Shown one piece after another: positions 49,881 through 62,878 of a stretch of DNA of 64,000 bases. Numbering within the stretch: the first letter of the stretch is position 1; each line of letters opens with the position of its first letter. Origin of the DNA: Oxyruncus cristatus (lineage: Eukaryota; Chordata; Aves; Passeriformes; Cotingidae); NCBI GenBank assembly GCA_013399855.1, contig VXAY01006167.1:991777-1055776 (forward strand), read 5' to 3'. Made by a program: the position numbers and the translations under genes. The notes beneath the pieces were generated by a model. It searched no databases. It was given only the letters and a program-made list of their open reading frames with translations, and was not told the origin of the DNA.

Positions 49881-50469
49881 CTCTTCGACACACATCACCT
49901 CCTTCTCTGGCAATACTGAAATCTTTGCCTTCTTTACCAGTCCATGATCACTTCCAAGACTGCTGGATGACTGGCATTTCCTATTCAATCCCTTTGTGTG
50001 ACCAGTGCCACACACTTACACCACGTAGCTTCAGTTGGGTGGGGCATGGAGGAGACCTGTCCTTTGAACATCCAGTTCAATGCTGCCAGTTAGGATGCCA
50101 AGAGGAGCCGTGCTACAGTACCAACCACTTCCAAAGCAGCTCAAACCCCTGCCAGTATCTCTTTTTCAGCTGGGGTATGGCGGGCTTCAGATCCTTTGTC
50201 TCTCCAACTCCAAAACCACCCTAGGAGTCTACCTGGAGTCTCCCCTATTGCTTTCTACCAGAGGCTCCAGGTGTGACCATTTTCCTCAACTGCAGCGTAG
50301 AGCACATTTTTCCATCATGGCCTATCTGGACAGGCCGGAGAGCTCCTGCATGAACAGTCTCCTTGTTCAAAGCCTAGTTGTTGCTTAAGGCCCCATTTGA
50401 AATTTTTCTTCTGCCTCACTTGATAGAGAGGGTTGACAATCAGACTGTAATTTGGAATACTGCCAGAGG
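49881..50469 (+). other. Unclassified segment between LTR/PBS and LTR fragment, presumed ERV internal remnant
   Basis: About 590 bp of moderately GC-rich DNA lie between the primer-binding site and the next LTR piece. They hold two open frames of about 100-116 residues (49874-50224 and 50080-50388). Neither shows gag, protease, polymerase or envelope motifs that I can recognise. By position it is expected to be leader or internal sequence left after a large deletion, or a non-autonomous element's filler. I cannot tell which. Confidence 0.5.
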
Positions 50470-50617
50470 AGGATATTATTGTTACAATTTTCTTCCGTTT
50501 CTATCCCATTAAACTGTCTTTATTTCAGCCTATGAGTTTTCTCACTTTTACTCTTCTGATTCTCTCCCCCATCCCACCACGAGGGGCAGGAACAGGTGAG
50601 CAGCTGTGTTGTGCTTA
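50470..50617 (+). mobile_element. Partial ERVK-like LTR (R-U5 part), sense orientation
   Basis: TTTTCTTCCGTTTCTATCCC, an intact ATTAAA signal (50508-50513), ACTGTCTTTATTTCAGCC and TGAGTTTTCTCACTTTTACT, ending near GTGAGCAGCTGTGTTGTGCT. These line up with the 3' quarter of the LTR at 49290. U3 is missing upstream and the final 40 or so bases of U5 are lost. It may be the remains of the 3' LTR of the same provirus. Confidence 0.8.
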
Positions 50618-50972
50618 TCTTGTCTTTCATGGTTTATAGTGGGGAATTACTGAAGTCTTTCAGTACATGAAGGGAATGGTGGGTATGCCATGTCCATGGT
50701 GGATAAAGTGTCTGCAGGTCTACCCAGTCTCAAAAAGCTCAGTTTTCAGCAGCCTTCATCCCAAGCAGTACTTGCCCTTAGGCTAGCTTTTTGTTCAAGG
50801 ACAGCCAGGCCTACAGTCTGTTTCTTCTCCGTAGGAATGTACCATGTCCATCCAAACACACTGCACGTGGTTTGCCCCTCCACCATCCATCTACCTGCAA
50901 ATATTGTGTTCAAGCAAAAATTCTCCTGATTCTAAAATTTCATCCATCTATATACTGGGCATTTTGTGTGTT

Positions 50973-51090
50973 TGACGTAGTTTAACCTCAGCTGGCAACT
51001 AAGCACCATGCAGCCACTCACTCACCCTTCCCCCATGGCATGGGGGAGAGAATCAGAAGAGTTAGAAAAGCAGCAGACTGTTAATATACT
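50973..51090 (-). mobile_element. Inverted LTR U5 fragment
   Basis: On the plus strand it reads TGACGTAGTTTAACCTCAGC, then TGGCAACTAAGCACCATGCA, GCCACTCACTCACCC and GGGGGAGAGAATCAGAAG, ending near GACTGTTAATA. This is the reverse complement of the same U5 as the LTRs at 49290 and 50470, but in opposite orientation. It marks either a second insertion or an inversion inside the element. Confidence 0.8.
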
Positions 51091-51671
51091 CATCGTTATT
51101 GGTAGAAAAAATTATTTATAATCAGACATCGTGCCCCCCTCCGTTTAATCAAACCGTCACTTAGATCTGTCATTATATTTACCATTTATAGGAGCAGTAT
51201 GTAATGCACTGAGATTTTTTTCTGTAAGGATAGCATAATGCAATGTACACCTTCTCAGTGTTGCCTGCCAGACAAGTTGTATTTGATTGAAATTCTGCAG
51301 GGCACTAGAAATAGGTATTCTTGGGATACAGTGGATACAGTATAATGTTTAATTCCTCCTTTGCTGGATGGATACAGGTGTTGCAGTCATGCCTCTCTAC
51401 ACACAAACAGCAGAATCTTCTGTCGTAGCTCCTGTGTTCCTAACCATTCAAAATAAATAATTGTCAGTGTGTCACCAGACTGTTCCAGCCTGATTGAGAA
51501 ATAACCATTCCTGTATCGGGCAATATTAGCTGTCCTCTCCTTCAGTATTTTTTAACTCCAGGCAGCAGGACAGCAAATGAAATAGCACTGCTTGTATAAG
51601 GGTCACCTTACACTGTATTCGGAACTCTAAAAGGAAGGTAGCACAGCTGGACCTTGTAGGTGTACAATCAA

Positions 51672-51692
51672 AGCTTACCAGGCTGGTAAGCT
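51672..51692. repeat. Perfect short inverted repeat (9-bp arms, 3-nt loop)
   Basis: AGCTTACCA (51672-51680), GGC, TGGTAAGCT (51684-51692). No associated gene or terminator context. Confidence 0.9.
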
Positions 51693-53787
51693 CCCTGTTG
51701 AGCAGACAATAGGGAGAGATGACAATTGAGGACTGCTCTTGCCTTTAAGCATATGCTTTGGATGTTAGTGGGTAGTGATGTGGCACAACGTGCCGAGGGA
51801 AGCCAGGGTTAGAGCTAAGGCAAGGAAAGAATTCATCCACTGTCTGGGGTGGATTTAGAAATACCTTGATAGGGTTTCATGTACTCTGTGATATATGACA
51901 GAACCAGTTGCACTGTTAAGCACTTGCAGGTGAGAGAGTGCAACTTGGGGTGGTGTTAATTAGTTAACGTGATTTAAATGCCCAGAAAGGAAGGAACCAT
52001 CTAATTTCTAATACGGGCATAGCAGAGTCACCAGTACTTCTTGCCTTAGTTTAACAGTGACCAATCCAAAGATCATGCAATGGTATTATGTAGAGATATT
52101 CTTTTTCTAAACTATGGGGAGATCAGAAGGTGGGAGAAAAGGAAAGTGAGTAGAAAAAGGAACAATGCCACTTATTCATCAGTACTGCTGCTCCAGCCTC
52201 CCATCACTACCTTTGAGCTCCCCTGTTAAGTGCTGTGACTAAATGGCATTACATGCCCCAGGAATTAGATGCAGCTGTGATAACTGTTTCTGCTGTATCA
52301 AAGATTCTTGGCCCCTGACACACATCCCCCCTCCCAACACATGCAATAATGCGTGGTGTAACATGCAGAATGTACTTCATGTGTACGAGAAGCCAAGACT
52401 GATTAATGTCTGAGTTCGACTGCTGAACCTCTGTACTAAACTTTGTTTTTTCAGCGGTGCACTTATATTTACTGCTTGCTATTCTGCCAGAATAAAGACC
52501 TGAGTGAAGACTTTTATGGCAACTTTGGGACCAGAGAGTTAAAAATGTGAAGGCTGGAGGGGAAGGCAGACCATGAGGAAAAAAACCAATATATAATTCT
52601 TCATATTTTTCACTGAACTATTGTAGTATTCCAAGTTAACATTTTCCAGCAAGTCGCTTTCTAGTAGTTTTATGTTGTTCCCTTCTGATTTTTATGAGAA
52701 AAACACATGAGGTACTGCAGAAAGCCCTACAAACCACCAAGATAGCTATGAATTCTCTCATCTACAAACCTAGTTATTCTCTGATGGGATTTATTTCGAT
52801 TGGGATGTCTGTTGGTTAGTGGCATATCAATGTCGGTTCTTTTTTTACTTTCTAGATGGTTACAAATAGTTTTGCATGTTTTCCTCCCTGGTGTTTTGGT
52901 TTTTTTTTCCCAGAAACTATATAAATTGGCTGACCTGTGAAAGCCAGGTTCCTCCTTTCCCCTCTTTGAAATATGGTCAAAACATTTGACTACTCTTATG
53001 CTGTATTTTTAAATCTACCCTAGTGCTCACCATTTGGTGTGTAGCCAGAACTGCGGGTTTTTGCAATGAATTCAAAGGAAAGCAATTACCTGTGAATAGG
53101 GGGTTTGTGGTTGGACAAAGCTGCTAAATAGAACTTTACAGAAGTTTAAAGTCCACTTTATTTTAGAGCTAGATTCAGCTTGAGTTCATACCACTTCAAG
53201 TTATTTGACCAGGTGCTGAAATGAAAATCTGTTTTTGTTGTTGTGGGAGACAGTTGAGCTGGTAGGTTTTAAAATAGGTTGCACCCTTTTGGAAAGCTGT
53301 AAATGATCTGCATGTGGAGCTGCTGAAAATTCAGTTCATAGCTGAATCTGGAGAATGAGTTAAATTGCCCAGTAACAGCTGGACTGTGCACAGTCAGACC
53401 CCTGAGAAAGGACAAAACTATTTTTACTCTAGCCTGGAGCTGTGGCTCTTAAATCTTACATTGGTGTACTTCAGACACCCGGTAGAACAGAAGTCTTACA
53501 TTTTCAAGGAGCACAACTGTCTTGCTTGAGAAAACAAGTCAGAATTCACAGCTAGATTGGAAATATACTTAGGAAACCAAGTTGGTGCTCCACTTTTTTG
53601 AATTTTGCTTTGTTTTACAGCAGACACTGGTTGGGATGAAAGTTACCAACAGCTTCCTCGTGACCTGTAAAAATCCAATTAAAATTTGAGCATCTTAAAC
53701 TAAAATATGCCTATGGGTTCAATCTAGGCCATGTTGTTAAGAAAAATAATTAAGGAACATTAGAAAGTGAAATGTGGAGAATATACA

Positions 53788-53992
53788 TAGAATCATAGAA
53801 TCAGCCAGGTTGGAAAGAACCTCAGATCAAGTCCAACCCCTGATCCAACACCACTGTGGTTACTAGACTAGAGCGCTAAGTGCCACATCCAGTCTCATCT
53901 TAAAAACCTTCAGGGACAGAGAATCCACCACTTCCCTGGGCAGCCCATTCCTATGCCTGATTACCCTCTCTGTAAAGAATTTCTTCCTAATG
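53788..53992 (-). mobile_element. CR1 3'-end fragment, about 205 bp
   Basis: On the plus strand it starts with the reverse-complement CR1 tail ATAGAATCATAGAATCAGCC. It continues AGGTTGGAAAGAACCTC, AAGTCCAACCCCTGATCC, CTAAGTGCCACATCCAGTCT, CCACTTCCCTGGGCAGCCCA and AAAGAATTTCTTCCTAATGT. The words are well preserved, suggesting a younger CR1 subfamily than the copy at 33505. It is 5'-truncated and antisense to CDKAL1. Confidence 0.95.
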
Positions 53993-55124
53993 TGGAGGAA
54001 GAGGCAAAGTTCTTTCTAAACTTCACTGGCAAGCCTGAAATAGTTACAGAATTTGCGAAGATTATGAAACTACTCTTAAAGTCACGTAATTTTGTGGGCT
54101 GATGCTTGTAGCCACGTGCAGCCCACATGTTGACAGTTAGGTATAAAAAAAAATTACCTTTGGGAAACTGTAGTCCTGTAAGATTTGTAGTGGCAATGAG
54201 CATTTATGACCTATCTTCCTTCTCCTGTGAGTCTGTCTGAAAACTCTAATATTACTGTGATACTTTTAGTTGCAAGGAAGCCAACATGGCATCAGGAGTT
54301 TGGAACACCACATACTCCGGTGCAGAAGAGAAGAGAAGGAAGATACTCTCACAGATAAGGTAGAATACTCTTTGATTTTTAGGGAGAAAACAGTTTTTAT
54401 CTCCAGTATAAATATACATGTGGGCAGCATCTCAGGGAAATTTCTCCTCTCACTATAAATCTTTTTCTTAGAAAAATTCAAAAGTTGAAAAAAAAAAAAA
54501 GGAAGTGTGATTTAGTGACACAAATCTAGTGGTGTCCTGGAGGACTTTTTTAATTATTATTTTTTTATTATTATTTTGGTAGGCTCTTATGGTTTTGCTT
54601 CTATGGCAGTTGCTTATAAAAACTCAAAGTGTATATCATTCTTCTGTATTTCCCACCTAAGCTTAGTTCATTGAAATTTTCAAGATTATAACATCGTTCT
54701 TCGAGAGAATTGTATGCAACATGGCATCAGGGTAAAATCAGTGCATAAATTTATTTTTCTTCTGTTATATTTAAATCACAGTACAAAGCATGGATATATA
54801 CATAAATGGAGTATATTGGAAGCCTTTGCCATTAATTACAAGGATTGAATCAGTTAGTTGACATGAGGGCAGTAAAAGCTGAAAATTGTACGTCTTTCTC
54901 CTCTACCAGTGATTATGAATTATGTACTTTGATCTGGAAATTCAAGTTGGAATGTTACAGGAAGGTAAAGGACTGTTTTGCAAATTCCCTCTTCCGTAAG
55001 GCGGAATTGAAGTGACTCAGAGAGAGAACTAAACATTTCTTCAAACACCTTTTACTCATTAAGCTTCTGTTATTAGTAGAACCAAGCCATTATTGTTAGA
55101 AGCAAGTAACTATTTGCACAACAC

Positions 55125-55420
55125 ATTGGTTTGGTTGCCGGCGTTCACTGGCATGCTCACCTGTGGTTACCAGAGGAGCAGCGGGTAAGAGGCCGGCTGC
55201 AGCTGTGTGCTCCGATGGGGAGGGTCAGCCTCTGCCTTCCAGGTGGGGTGCTTGGAACATACCTCGGGGGGATCCGTGTTCCTTTGGGTACAAGTGAAAT
55301 CCTGCAGTCTTCATTTGCACGGAGGAGTCACCACCCTCTTGGATGGGGTCCGAGTCTCTGTCTGCTGGTGGTCGTAGTGGCCTTGGGCAGATTGAACAGG
55401 CTGTTGTTGTCTTGAATTTG
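55125..55420. other. Isolated GC-rich block of unknown origin
   Basis: Roughly 300 bp are clearly richer in G and C than the surrounding intron. They include GGGTAAGAGGCCGGC, CGGGGGGATCC and GGAGGAGTCACCACC, with a strong-looking 5' splice-site word GGGTAAGAG near 55179. A 94-codon open frame at 55131-55415 (plus strand) begins with TTG, not ATG, and matches no family I know. It could be a repeat fragment, a decayed processed sequence, or a regulatory element. I do not recognise it. Confidence 0.4.
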
Positions 55421-57095
55421 TTAGTTATTGCAGATTTGGCATGAGTACTCGTCTTCAGAGCTTCTTAGTCCTTGGAAAATTTTCACTTGCTACGTTTTCA
55501 GCGGGTAATGTTATTGCCTTTGGCCTGCTGTTTTCTGTTACAGCTCCATCAAATCTGTAGATGCATATAGAACCCATTCACTCAGGCTCATACAGAAAGA
55601 ACCTCTATGGTGACTGGATGTTTAGATTAGATATACTTTGTCCTTCTGTTCACTTCATTGGCTCATAGTGAAGTGGAAGAACCACGGAACTATGCCTTTT
55701 TATAATTTTTGTCTGAATTGCAGCTAGGTAACTTATGTAATAGGGCAAACTTTTCTCTTTTTTAATTTGGAATTTTAATTCACTTTATAAACCAGGCTGC
55801 TCAGAGCTAGAAACAGTGCCAGGAGCTGCAGTCACAAGGAAGTATTGTCCATCAGTTATTCCATAAAACTGGATGTAGGTAACAGAACAGAAAAAGTTTC
55901 AAAATTCCGGACTTCTTCAAATGACAATGTGGTTTAGATCTAATAGTTTGTGACTTAACACAGATAGCAAATTAATTTGTACCATGGGGGTAACTAAGCT
56001 TGTCCATAATTTGCAAATAATGTAACATTTATGATGGCCCATAAAATGTGCTTTGGAAGAAGAGGACACTGAAATATCCTGAGGTGGGTTCTTGGTGACC
56101 CTTTCTTGAACTTCATCTGTCTTTGATAATCCCAGTACACTCTTTCAAAGCCGTCACAGTCAATCAGATCAATGAGTGCTTTGGAACTCGGATGTTTCGC
56201 TGTTGTCGTTGCTGTGCCTGCACCTCTGGTCATCGGGCTAAAAATCTGGGAAGCTGGAATTGCTGAAAAACTGGGAAGTAGAGTGGAGGACTGAATAATA
56301 AATTAGAGTAAAACAGTGAGGGGCGTTTTTGTGTGTCTGGTGAATTTGTGTGCAGTGGGTACACATTTGGTCTCCCTCACGCAGCAAGCACTTGAGCGTT
56401 GTTTGCTGCTCACTGTTTATACCATGCTGTGCCCTCTGCAGCAATTCTGTTTTTGTTCTTCTGGGGATGCTGGAAAACCTGGTGCTTTCAAGGCTGCTAG
56501 TATGTGGTAGAGCACACACGTACCTGACCAGATGATAAAAGGGAAGAGTTCCCCGCAGACAAGTCATTCCTAGGTGTATGGATGTAAGCCCATATATGTC
56601 CTGAGCTTAATATGTATATATAAAAATTACTTTTCATTACTGAAATGTACTTTTCAGTTCATTCTGGTTTATATTGTTATGTTACTTGCTGCAATAACTG
56701 TATATATTCAAAATCAGTCTATCCTTCGTGACCAATCACTTTATTTCTGATTTAGTGTCAATCTAATTTGAAATATGGCTGATACCCCAGGCCAAGTTTC
56801 TGTCAGATACTTTTGTCCTACAAATTTTTTTTGAGCTAAACAGTCTTCCTAATCAGTTGCATCAGGCATCCTTGGAAAATACCCACCTCATATAGATTAT
56901 GACATTTCTATATGAATTTCAGCCATAAATATCTACCAGAAGTGAGACGAGCATTTTACAAACTATACCAAATTTAAGGACCATGGAGATAAACAAATGC
57001 TGAAGGCCTTTTCTAAAATTAAGGATTTCTTTGTGAAAGACTTCAGAATAAATTTTGCATAATTTATATATACAAATATATATGCATATATTTGC

Positions 57096-57908
57096 ATAGA
57101 ATATCCTGATTTGGAAGGGACACACAAGGATCGTCAAGTCCAACCCTTAGCCCTGCACAGGACATCCCTAAGAATCACACCATGTGCCTGAGTACATCAT
57201 CCAAATGCTTCTTGAATTCTTTCTGTCAGGCTTGGTGCTGTGACCACTTCCCTGGGGAGCCTGTTCCACTGCCCAACTACTCTGGGTGAAAAACCCTTTC
57301 CTGATATTCAGCCTTAACCTTAACCTCACCCAGCTCAGCTTCATGCTCTTTCCTTGAGTCCTGTCTCTGGTCATGGGAGTGAAGAGATCAGTGCCTGCCC
57401 CTCCTCCTCCCCTTTTGAGGATGCTGAAGACCACAATGAGGTCCACCCTCACTCTCGTTTTCTCCAGGCTGAACAAACCAAGTAACCTCAGCTGCTCCTC
57501 ATAAGATTTCTTCTCCAGACCCTTCACCATCCTTATTGTCCTCCTTTGGACACCTTCTGATAGCTTAATGTCTTTCTTATATTGTGGTGCCCAAAACTAC
57601 ACACAATATTCAAGGTGAGGCCACCCCAGTGCAGAGCAGAGCGGGACAATCCTCTCCCTCAGTGGTCTGGCGATGCTTTGCCTGATGCCCCCCCAGGACA
57701 GGGTTGGCCCTCCTGGCTGCCAGGGCACTGCTGACTCATATTCAACTTGCCATTGACCAGGAACCCCAGGTCCCTTTCCACAGAGCTTCTCTCCAGCCTC
57801 TCATTCCCTAATCTGTACATACAACACAGCTTGCCCCATCCCGGGCGCAAAATTGGGCACTTGCCCTAGTTGAACTTCATATGGTTGGTGATTTGCCCAT
57901 CTCTCTAA
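57096..57908 (-). mobile_element. CR1 retrotransposon copy, about 0.8 kb, antisense
   Basis: It is the longest well-preserved CR1 in the window. On the plus strand it begins with the reverse-complement tail (ATAGAATATCCTGATTTGGA, GTCAAGTCCAACCC). It runs through CTTCCCTGGGGAGCCTGTTC, GGTGAAAAACCCTTTCCTGA, ATGAGGTCCACCCTCACTC, TCTCCAGGCTGAACAAACC and CAGCTGCTCCTCATAAGA. It continues with ATTCAAGGTGAGGCCACCCC, GACCAGGAACCCCAGGTCCC and TGAACTTCATATGGTTGGTG, ending near TTGCCCATCTCTCTAATG. This covers the 3' region and the sequence upstream of it. The reverse transcriptase core is absent. A 120-residue open frame on the minus strand (57168-57530) is a by-product. Confidence 0.95.
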
Positions 57909-60900
57909 TGAAAAATGACAAGAATAACAAATTAATCCTAAACTAAATTAAAATAACTGAAATGTACCAGAAGGAATAAAATTCAGCAATATTTGTAAAA
58001 TATATGGGTTTGAAGAGTCTGTATTACATAGCTGAAATTATATGGGAGATAAGGAGGAAATTGCAATGCACATGGTTTAATTGAAAATGAATCCTTCAAG
58101 AAATTATTTTCAAATGGTTTGGCAGATGTTCTTATGAAGATCCTGTGCTGTTTTTTGAAAATATCTAATTTTCCATAAATCAGAATCTCTACAGAAAATG
58201 TAAACTAGACTAAACCATGACTATTTGTGTTGCTATAATCCTGAGGACAGGATTGCTTTAGTGTTTGCAATCATTTTCTAGTATTAATGATTATTAAAAG
58301 TGTGTAAAATGTTGTATATTTTCCTGTTTTAGAGAAAAAAAACATTGCATGAAATCGTAAAACTGTTCTATTTTTTTTTTAGAAAGAATTGCTCAGTATA
58401 AAAGAAGAGTATACAAAATATGAATTATCAGTGTGTAGTTCTGTTGTTAATTGGAGTTGGAAAAAATGTCCACTATCCTGTAACATAGCGGGGAAGTGCT
58501 GCGTAACACACTGGACAGGACGTGGTATTTTCAATGTATGGATCAAAAATTATTAGAAAGTAATTTCTTAAAGCAAGTTGAATATGTGTGTGTGTGTCAG
58601 TAATTGAAGTAGAACAGTGAGTCTGTTTTAACACAGTAATTCAGGTAGGTTGGATCGAAAAGACTAGCCAATCACGAAATTATTTTGTATGCTTCATCAT
58701 AGATGTGATCAGAAAGACAGGAAGAATATCAGTAGAAGTGAGTTAGCTATAGTAAGTAGAAAACTTGTCAGGCCTGTATTGTCACTTCTGTCCTTTCAGA
58801 CCCTACAGGGCACAGATGCAAGAGCATAATGAACACCAGTGATGATTTTATCAAGAAATCTGGCTGGGGCACAATGGTTTTTTCAGGATCATTTCTAAGA
58901 GAGTGATGCACTGAATAACTCAAGGTCAAAAGAGATCGGTTCACTGGTTTCTGATCACTTCTTTGAAAGTTGTTTTGCAGAACAAAAAGCAATCTGCAAA
59001 CTTTGATAACGTGGCAGTTCCAGTGGCTTGGCTCATATCTGTATTGTGGCTATAGGTTCGTAGATTTAAGGCTTTATGGATTGACTCTCCAAGCAAGGCT
59101 TTTAAATGTGCCTTGGTTGAAGGAGTTACTGTCTCTCTCACTGGTACTTTGCCAAGTAACTCTTCGGAGATTCAAGTTAGTCCAGTTGGTGTTTTTAGAT
59201 AAGGTGCTCCCAACTCTGTTCTGTTTTATAGAAATGCGGAGTTTGTAACTACTCAAGGCCTTTGTAGTTTTGAGATCACAGATGTAACATGGGGTAAAAG
59301 AAGGACACAGCTTTGTTACTGGTGAGAAAACGCATGTTGCTGAAGACAGAGAATGCCATAACACAAAACATATTAGAAATTGCTGTTTGAGAAAAGAAAG
59401 CTCCAATCTTACGGTTTTTGCAAGTGTCTGTTATGCCGGAGTCTCTGTGCTTTCTCTTATACTGGTGAAGAAAACTGAAAATACTTGCAAAGCTGCTTCA
59501 TTCTTCTCCCAAACTCTGTCAAAGTTAAATTTTTCCTTGACTCACTAAGTTTAATGTAGTTTTAACTCTTGGTTATGTAATCCATTAGATACTGCAGAAG
59601 GAGGTATTGTGGTTTTCCGGACTTGTTTGAAAAACACAATATTGCTATTACTTGTTGGCTTTCTCAAGCATGTGAGTTGCTCTATAAGCTCTAAATTAAA
59701 TAAGGTTCCAGTGGCAATATAAAATTGTTTTATTAATTCTGATCAGCAGTATGTAGAAGAGAAATGAGGGAGAAGATTGGTAGGTGAGGGAAGAGAACTG
59801 AAATAAAGACATTCATTTGGGTGCCTTTACACGTTATTATGCACTGTGCTCATGAAGAAAAAGAAGAATATTTGAACAGAACAGGTATGTGTCCTTGTTA
59901 CTGAAGGCAGCCCCAATTACTGGAGGGATTTTAAATCATGGGAGCAAAAAAACAGAGATAGGAGAACTTTGCTGGTGATATATTGAGGTTGACACCTTCA
60001 GTGGAACTGCTGGAATCTGCAGATCTGTCACAGTATTAGGCTGAAATTATTGAGAACTTTGAAGGTGAAAATAGACTTTATTAAATTGAAAGTTAAGTCT
60101 AAAGGAAATCAGTAATACCTTCATATTGGGGACTAATTTTATCCCTTTTATTCATAGATGAAAACTGAGAGTATTCCATTTAAGTAGCTTCTCAGTAATC
60201 TGTAATAAAAATTCCTTGGCAATATTGTAGTTCTCATTCACAATAAACATTGTAGACCTACGATACCATGCTTGACAGGAAAACAAACAAGTTTTACACT
60301 ACATTAAAATCATCTGAAAGATGGGTAATTATCACCTGAGTATGAAAAGAGGACCACCAGACAAGTGCAATATACATGTGTGAGCTTACAATGTTTAGCA
60401 TTTATTCTTTTTCTGAAGTACTTTCTGTTGAAGAGGTTACCATTAGAGCAGCATGAATTCCTTGTTCTGTCCTTTGTCTCTGTGTTTTGAAACGTCTTGT
60501 GTTTCTGGTTTTTAGAGGTCTGAGTTTAACTGCGCTTGGTGTTCTAGAAAGACAAAAATTATCACTACGCAACCTTAACTCTCTGCTTAAGGCATTTTTA
60601 TCTCTGTATATTCAGAGTCCATACAAAACAGTCAAATGCTGTTTAGATTTATATCAGCTAAGCATATGGGGCACCCTGGGAATTCTGGGACATTTTTGCA
60701 TGTGCATCTCAAGAAGTTTTATTCCATGTTCTTCTGTGTTATAGATTTCCAGCATTTCCCCAGTCAGGAGTGTTTTGGTTTTGTACAAAACCCAATTTTT
60801 TTGTGGAAAGGCAGGAAAGTAACCATAAGTTTCTATAACAAAATGTGTTGTGTAAGGGAAGCCATCTTCATTCTTCATCTAGTCTAGCTGAGTGTGTAGC

Positions 60901-62878
60901 CAGCATTTTGGTGAGAGTTTGAGAGTGAAAGATAGACATTTTATGTCATACAGTTTTATTGTGAGTTATTAAAGCTATTGCAGTCAAAATGAATACAAGG
61001 GACATAGTCTTCAGTAACAAAAAGCAAGAGTTAGACTTTGTCTGAATTTCGTAGGGTTTTCTTCCTAGAAAGATTAGTGAAAGCCTCCATAATCTGTAGT
61101 AAAATGCTTTTGTCTTGTTGCATGATACAATATTAAATAAGGTTTTTAAGCAGTATTTTTATTAATCATTTTCGTATCTCCTTTTAATTTATTATCACAT
61201 TTCTCCAGATCATCTTTATAGTATTCTAAGGATTTTCACTGTGTGTAATGCTACTACCAGGAAAGAAGCCATTGTAAATTGGTGATCTGGATTGTAGGTT
61301 GGTTGGTTTGCAATTTGGATTGATGCTTTCATTTGAGCGTGGGGTTTTTTGCCCCACTGGAAGTAAAAGAAATATCAAATGAGGGTTAGAGGGTGAAGTT
61401 TCCTCTATTAAGGGAGATCTTTTCTATGGCAAAGGCATGTTCAGTTGCTGAGAAAGTCTATACTGAGAAATGTCTTTTTTAGTATAACTTCTGTTCGTTT
61501 TAAATCCCTGTATTAAACTCAGAGAAACAAGTCCTGTTAGATAATAATTATAGTAACTGAATAGAATTGTGAATGACAGAAGTAACCTTTGCATACTGAG
61601 AACAAAATTTACCTTTCTCCCTCACCTTAAAGAGGGGTAGCGAGTAAAAATTTGTTTTCTTGACTCTTTAGTGGTCTAAAGCATAGGTATATATACCTGA
61701 CATAAGTAGTAATATTAATCTGATATCTTTAATGATTTAGAAATATCCAGGTGTCACAAATTTGTGCTAGTAACAGAAGTTACCACTTCCATGACTAAGT
61801 TGCTGATTGCTTCAGTGAACATAAAAACTGTGTAAAGAAAGGAAATACATAGTTCATCTTGTACAATCAAAAATTGGTAATTGCTCCATAGTTTCCAGAA
61901 GTTAAAATAAATACTACAGTCATGGAGCTGTCTATTTAGTTTCCAGCATGCTGAAAACATAAACAGATCCTATCAATTTAGCTGGAAAACTACTTTTACA
62001 GAAATGATGGCTAAATAACACACTAGTACAAACTACAAGCAAGGAGTTCATGTAGTTGTCTCTCCTTTACAAATTTTCCAACATGCCTAGCCTTCCCGAA
62101 CCATGAGATAAGTAAACATTGATTTTGACATAATAAAACTTTGAACTTATTTGTGACTCATCTCTGCATTAAAGATGAAGGGTGTTTTTCTTCTCTCCCT
62201 GCCCCCACTCCATAGGATGCAGCTGAGAGAGTGTATTAACATCAGCTGAAATCACTGAAAGCTCTTTCATTAAATTCAGTAGAAGCTGGATTAAGTAGGT
62301 TTTGTCTTTGAACTATTCTCTTGACAGAAGAAATTTTTTCCCCTTTGCCTTGGCATTAAATGGCGTATCACCTATTAATTTTCCACAATCAAGGCAATGA
62401 GAGTATTAGCATCAAAAGAAACAGAAAAATAATAAATTATTCTTCTTTTAACTGACTTCCTTTAAACCTAATCTCCTATAAGGCAAGACTGCATGTACAC
62501 ACTAGAATAGTAGACAAGTCTTTGCAAGATTGTAGCCTAATCTCGAAGTTTTGTTATCTGTATTCTAAAACATAATTTATGATTTATTGAGCAAAATTAA
62601 AACTAATCTGAATTGTTTAGACATTCAACTGATGTTCAACAGATTAGTGTTTATTATTTATTAAGGATATTTTCTTAACATTGTTAATATATATGTTAAT
62701 TACTTCCTGTAATATTTAATGTCCTTAATCTGCATACACCACTCTTCATACCTACAGTTCCATTAACAAAGTGGGGAGAGAATGTGTTTGTACCTGAATA
62801 CAGCTTTTTTAATCAGTAGTCTCTTTCTTTATCCCCTAACTTTTCTAATATGATCTGTTTATTAATATTCCTTTACAG

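Larger units (their letters stand above)
45073..62878 (+). other. CDKAL1: CDKAL1 intron, phase 0, 17,806 bp
   Basis: It starts GTAAGA and ends ATTCCTTTACAG. A plausible branch site CCCTAAC lies at 62834-62840, about 40 nt before the acceptor. Content listed separately: polypyrimidine tract 45624-45768, (ATT)n 48387-48404, LTR composite 49290-51090, CR1 53788-53992, GC-rich block 55125-55420 and CR1 57096-57908. The stretches 45.8-49.3, 51.1-53.8, 54.0-55.1, 55.4-57.1 and 57.9-62.9 kb are otherwise AT-rich unique-looking DNA. I see no gene there; a weak LTR-like end is noted near 52275-52545. Confidence 0.9.

Noticed and set aside
49874..50388. Open frames of 116 and 102 aa after the ERVK-like LTR
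   Set aside because: They lie in the gag-leader position but show no retroviral motif I can recognise. Annotated as an unclassified segment rather than a gene.
57168..57530. 120-codon minus-strand frame
   Set aside because: Entirely within the CR1 3' region, which is not coding in that frame.
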